NCBI GenBank assembly: GCA_934546725.1
Contig: CAKTED010000064.1
Span: 1-7,578, forward strand
DNA: 7,578 bases
From: an uncultured Oscillospiraceae bacterium
Lineage (GTDB): Bacteria; Bacillota; Clostridia; Oscillospirales; Oscillospiraceae
Direction: 5' to 3'
Position numbers and translations under genes: made by a program. Under the pieces are notes generated by a model. It saw only the letters and a list, made by a program, of their open reading frames with translations. It did no database searches and was not told the origin of the DNA. This document shows, piece after piece, positions 5,289 through 7,578 of the stretch. Within the stretch, counting starts at the first letter, position 1. Each line of letters opens with the position of its first letter.

Positions 5289-6053
5289 GTGAAGGAAACA
5301 CGGCATGGCGAGGTCATTGAAATTGACCTGAAAAAGCTTTTTCTCGCATATCTGCACAGGTTTTGGCTTATCATTCTCTGCACACTGGTGGTTGGCGGCG
5401 GCGTTCTGCTCTACAGCGTGCGCTTCATAACTCCGCTGTATCAGGCGAGCATAACGGTGTATGTCCATAATGTCCGCAGCGGCGAGAGGATAGACTATAT
5501 CTCCGGCAGTAATCTTCAGGCCTCTCAGCAGCTGGTCAATACATATTCCAATATAATCAAGAGCGATACCGTGCTCGAGAAGGTCATTGAAACGGCTGGG
5601 GTGGAATATACTCCGGATGATATGCGCAGCCTTCTCAGTACGAGCCAGGTCGGGGAGACCGAGATATTCAACGTTTATATCACACACCCGGATCCGGAGA
5701 TGGCCGCCTACCTTGCAAACGCCGTTGCGGAGGTCGCCCCGGCGGAGATAGAGGGCTTCGTTGAAGGCAGCTCCGCAAAGATAATCGATTACGCAAAGGT
5801 CCCGTCGGGCCGAAGCTATCCCAGCTACAGCCGGAATACGCTGCTCGGCGCGCTCATCGGCGCCGCACTTGCCATAATCTACATAACGCTGCGTTATATG
5901 TTCGACGTCCGCATCAAGGACGAAAACGACCTTACGGCCATTGCCGATATCCCCGTTCTCGGCCAGATCCCGAGCTTTGACTATACCTCGTCGGGGAAGA
6001 AGAGCTATTATGCCTCGCCATACGGCTATGAGCAGGGCAAAAAGGAGGCGTAA
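5289..6053 (+). CDS. CpsC-type polysaccharide chain-length / tyrosine-kinase modulator (Wzz domain)
   Basis: This 254-aa membrane protein has the Wzz/CpsC layout. A short cytoplasmic N-terminus (EIDLKKLFLAYLHRFW) precedes membrane segment 1 (about 26-46). An extracytoplasmic domain (about 48-182) follows, with the usual opening PLYQASITVYV and a proline-containing stretch before membrane segment 2 (about 183-205). The cytoplasmic tail carries DVRIKDENDLTAIADIPVLGQIP, the family's kinase-contacting motif. Proteins of this type control polymer length and activate the partner BY-kinase. GTG 5289 is chosen because AAGGA (5275-5279) is 9 nt upstream and the product begins just before the family's first conserved motif; a start at GTG 5163 would add 42 residues of leader sequence. 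The last residues contain Tyr 240, 241, 245 and 247. It is the first gene of the operon, under the c-di-GMP riboswitch. Confidence 0.92.
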   Translation: MKETRHGEVIEIDLKKLFLAYLHRFWLIILCTLVVGGGVLLYSVRFITPLYQASITVYVHNVRSGERIDYISGSNLQASQQLVNTYSNIIKSDTVLEKVIETAGVEYTPDDMRSLLSTSQVGETEIFNVYITHPDPEMAAYLANAVAEVAPAEIEGFVEGSSAKIIDYAKVPSGRSYPSYSRNTLLGALIGAALAIIYITLRYMFDVRIKDENDLTAIADIPVLGQIPSFDYTSSGKKSYYASPYGYEQGKKEA

Positions 6054-6056
6054 GAC

Positions 6057-6878
6057 GTGGCTTTGAGAAAAAAACATACCGGCAGCACCTCGCTCATCGC
6101 GGAGGAGCGCCGCTTCATACTTTCGCAGAAGAGCAGCTTTTTCATACGCGAGGCGTATAAAACGCTGCGCTCGAACACCATGTTTGCCCTTGCGGACCAG
6201 GACGGCAGCAAGGCGGTGCTGCTCACATCGTCCCTTCAGGGCGAGGGAAAAAGCATAACGGCGCTCAACCTTGCAATATCCTTTGCCGAGGCAGAAAACC
6301 GCGTTATCCTCATTGACTGCGACCTGCGCCGCCCTAAAATTGCGCGTCTGCTTGATAAAAGCTCGCCGGTTGGTCTCAGCAATCTGCTGCTTGCGCCATC
6401 GCGGCTTGAGGAGGCTATTACTCCCAGCGGAGTTGACAGGCTTGACGTTATACTTTCCGGAGATATTCCGCCGAACCCTTCGGAGCTTCTCGGCTCGGCT
6501 CGCATGACGGCGCTGCTCGAGCAGCTTCGCAGGCGCTATGATTACATAATTCTTGATACCCCGCCTGTAAACATGGTAACGGATGCGGCGGTTCTCGCTC
6601 CGCGCAGCAGCGGCGTGCTCTTCGTTGTCCGCGCCGGGCGGTCGGAGCGCGGACAGGTGCTTCAGGCAGTGGAGCAGCTGCGATATGCTCAGGCGAAAAT
6701 GCTGGGCTTCGTGCTGGACGATATATCCGCAGGCGGCGGCCGGTACGGCTATGGCAAATACAAATATAAAAAATATGGTCGCTACGGTCGTTACGGTGGT
6801 TATGGCCGCTATGGCTATTACGGCGGCTACGGCTACGGCAGCGGCAGAAAGAAAGACACGGGAGATGCGTCAAAGTGA
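6057..6878 (+). CDS. CpsD-type bacterial tyrosine kinase (BY-kinase) with Tyr/Gly-rich tail
   Basis: This 273-aa cytoplasmic autokinase works with CpsC. The family helix REAYKTLRSN (31-40) is followed by Walker A SLQGEGKS (59-66, K65), Walker A' VILIDCDLRRP (83-93, D87 and D89) and Walker B IILDTPP (164-170, D167). This is the P-loop kinase set of the CpsD/CapB/YwqD family. The C-terminal tyrosine cluster, the autophosphorylation site, is extreme: 13 tyrosines between 230 and 260, among Gly, Arg and Lys. Residues 239-259 form seven consecutive X-Tyr-Gly triplets. Relatives usually carry far fewer tyrosines. GTG 6057 is supported by AAAGGAGG (6041-6048), inside the end of the CpsC gene and 8 nt upstream; the two genes are 3 nt apart. 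The kinase controls polymerisation and export of capsule or exopolysaccharide through cycles of phosphorylation. Confidence 0.95.
   Translation: MALRKKHTGSTSLIAEERRFILSQKSSFFIREAYKTLRSNTMFALADQDGSKAVLLTSSLQGEGKSITALNLAISFAEAENRVILIDCDLRRPKIARLLDKSSPVGLSNLLLAPSRLEEAITPSGVDRLDVILSGDIPPNPSELLGSARMTALLEQLRRRYDYIILDTPPVNMVTDAAVLAPRSSGVLFVVRAGRSERGQVLQAVEQLRYAQAKMLGFVLDDISAGGGRYGYGKYKYKKYGRYGRYGGYGRYGYYGGYGYGSGRKKDTGDASK
6771..6833 (+). repeat. 9-nt-period coding repeat, seven X-Tyr-Gly units
   Basis: Seven consecutive 9-nt units encode KYG, RYG, RYG, GYG, RYG, YYG and GYG at residues 239-259 of the kinase. Tyr codons (TAT/TAC) and Gly codons (GGT/GGC) vary between units, so the protein pattern is better conserved than the DNA. 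That suggests selection on the peptide and not a recent slippage product. Confidence 0.8.
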
Positions 6879-7578
6879 CTGATCTGCACACCCATATACT
6901 CCCTGAAATGGACGACGGAGCAAAGAATGTGGAGATGAGCCTCGAGCTTTTGGAAATGGAAACGAAGCAGGGCGTCGACACGGTTGTCCTCACGCCCCAC
7001 TTTTACCGGGACAGGGAGGAACCGGAGCACTTTCTCGCCCGCCGCGCTGCCGCGCTGCAAAAGCTTGAAGCGGCGATGGCCGGGCTTCCGGCGGAGCGGC
7101 GCCTGCTGCTGCCGGAGCTGCACCTTGGCGCGGAGATCGCCTGGGTGCCGAACCTTGCAGAGTGGCCGGAGCTTTCGCGGCTCTGCCTTGGCTCGAGCCG
7201 GTACTTCCTGCTGGAGCTTCCATCCCGCCCGTGGACGGATCAGCTTGTAAATCAGCTCTATGAGCTTTCGGGCAGAACCGGGCTTGTTCCGGTTCTTGCC
7301 CATATCGAGCGGTATCTGAAAAATCAGCAGCCGCAGCATATCGAGGCGCTGCTCGACCTTGGCGTTCCGGTGCAGGTCAGCGCGGAGCCGCTGCTGCACA
7401 CAATGCAGCGCGGCGCGGTGCTCCGCCTCCTGCGGGAGCGGAAGGCGCAGCTTATCGCATCGGATGCTCACGACCCGGTTTCCCGCCCGCCGAACCTCGG
7501 CCGGGCACTTTCGGAGGTGGGCCGCAGGCTTGGCCGCGGCAAGGCCTCGTCCCTCGCCGCGCGGTGCGACGATATCAT
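6875..7578 (+). CDS. CpsB-type PHP-domain tyrosine phosphatase, 3' end outside window
   Basis: This metal-dependent phosphatase of the PHP family (CpsB/CapC/YwqE) removes phosphate from the kinase's tyrosines. All expected metal ligands are visible: H5 and H7 in DLHTHILPEMDDG, D14, H42 in TPHFYR, E87, E114, H143 in AHIERY, and D197 and H199 in SDAHD. GTG 6875 overlaps the kinase stop (GTGA, 4 nt), a translational coupling arrangement, with GGGAG at 6860-6864 ten nt upstream. The frame runs 234 codons to the window edge. Relatives have about 240-260 residues, so nearly the whole protein is present. One small departure is Glu-Met at 11-12, where relatives usually have Gly-Ile. The gene completes the kinase-modulator-phosphatase set. 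Confidence 0.95.
   Translation, partial: MTDLHTHILPEMDDGAKNVEMSLELLEMETKQGVDTVVLTPHFYRDREEPEHFLARRAAALQKLEAAMAGLPAERRLLLPELHLGAEIAWVPNLAEWPELSRLCLGSSRYFLLELPSRPWTDQLVNQLYELSGRTGLVPVLAHIERYLKNQQPQHIEALLDLGVPVQVSAEPLLHTMQRGAVLRLLRERKAQLIASDAHDPVSRPPNLGRALSEVGRRLGRGKASSLAARCDDI

Noticed and set aside
5256..6077. 273-codon minus-strand open frame opposite the CpsC-type gene
   Set aside because: Antisense shadow; the plus strand has two membrane segments and the Wzz/CpsC motifs in operon context.

Overview
The window suggests a strictly anaerobic Gram-positive bacterium of the Firmicutes (Clostridia, probably a gut Oscillospiraceae/Ruminococcaceae-type organism). The evidence is a glycyl radical enzyme with its oxygen-sensitive radical-SAM activase, a split CpsC/CpsD/CpsB tyrosine-kinase module typical of Firmicutes, strong AGGAGG-type ribosome sites, GTG starts and fairly GC-rich coding DNA with AT-rich spacers. 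The assignment is inference; no rRNA or other marker is present.

Layout: (1) 1-767, minus strand: a DUF169-family protein, cut by the left edge, with a clear promoter at 811-839. (2) 768-1275: a 508-bp divergent intergenic region with promoters in both directions, a 12-bp and a 16-bp perfect palindrome, and a GC-rich leader hairpin. (3) 1276-3762, plus: an 828-aa glycyl radical enzyme of the dehydratase/lyase/decarboxylase branch, substrate unknown, followed by a strong hairpin at 3811-3836. (4) 3913-4875: its activating enzyme, then an intrinsic terminator at 4888-4931. (5) 4968-4996: a promoter, then a c-di-GMP class I (GEMM-I) riboswitch at about 5074-5156 and a long leader with a 17-bp hairpin. 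(6) 5289-7578: an exopolysaccharide regulatory operon, consisting of a membrane chain-length/kinase-modulator protein (CpsC type), a cytoplasmic BY-kinase (CpsD type) with an exceptional tyrosine-glycine tail, and a PHP-family tyrosine phosphatase (CpsB type) running off the right edge.

The window therefore holds two unrelated transcription units on the plus strand, separated by a terminator. The first is a two-gene radical enzyme system: the activase installs a glycyl radical on Gly804 of the large enzyme, which then uses Cys441 to break a C-O, C-N, C-S or C-C bond in a substrate the sequence does not reveal. No microcompartment, aldehyde dehydrogenase or transporter gene lies next to it here. 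The second unit links the second messenger c-di-GMP to surface polysaccharide production through an RNA switch. Its kinase, modulator and phosphatase form a phosphorylation cycle that controls polymer synthesis.

Most worth a second look: the unassigned glycyl radical enzyme with an HPAD-like Gly-Phe radical loop but a GCVE active site; the riboswitch-controlled kinase operon with a possible alternative pairing; and the 13-tyrosine (K/R/G/Y)-Tyr-Gly tail of the kinase.
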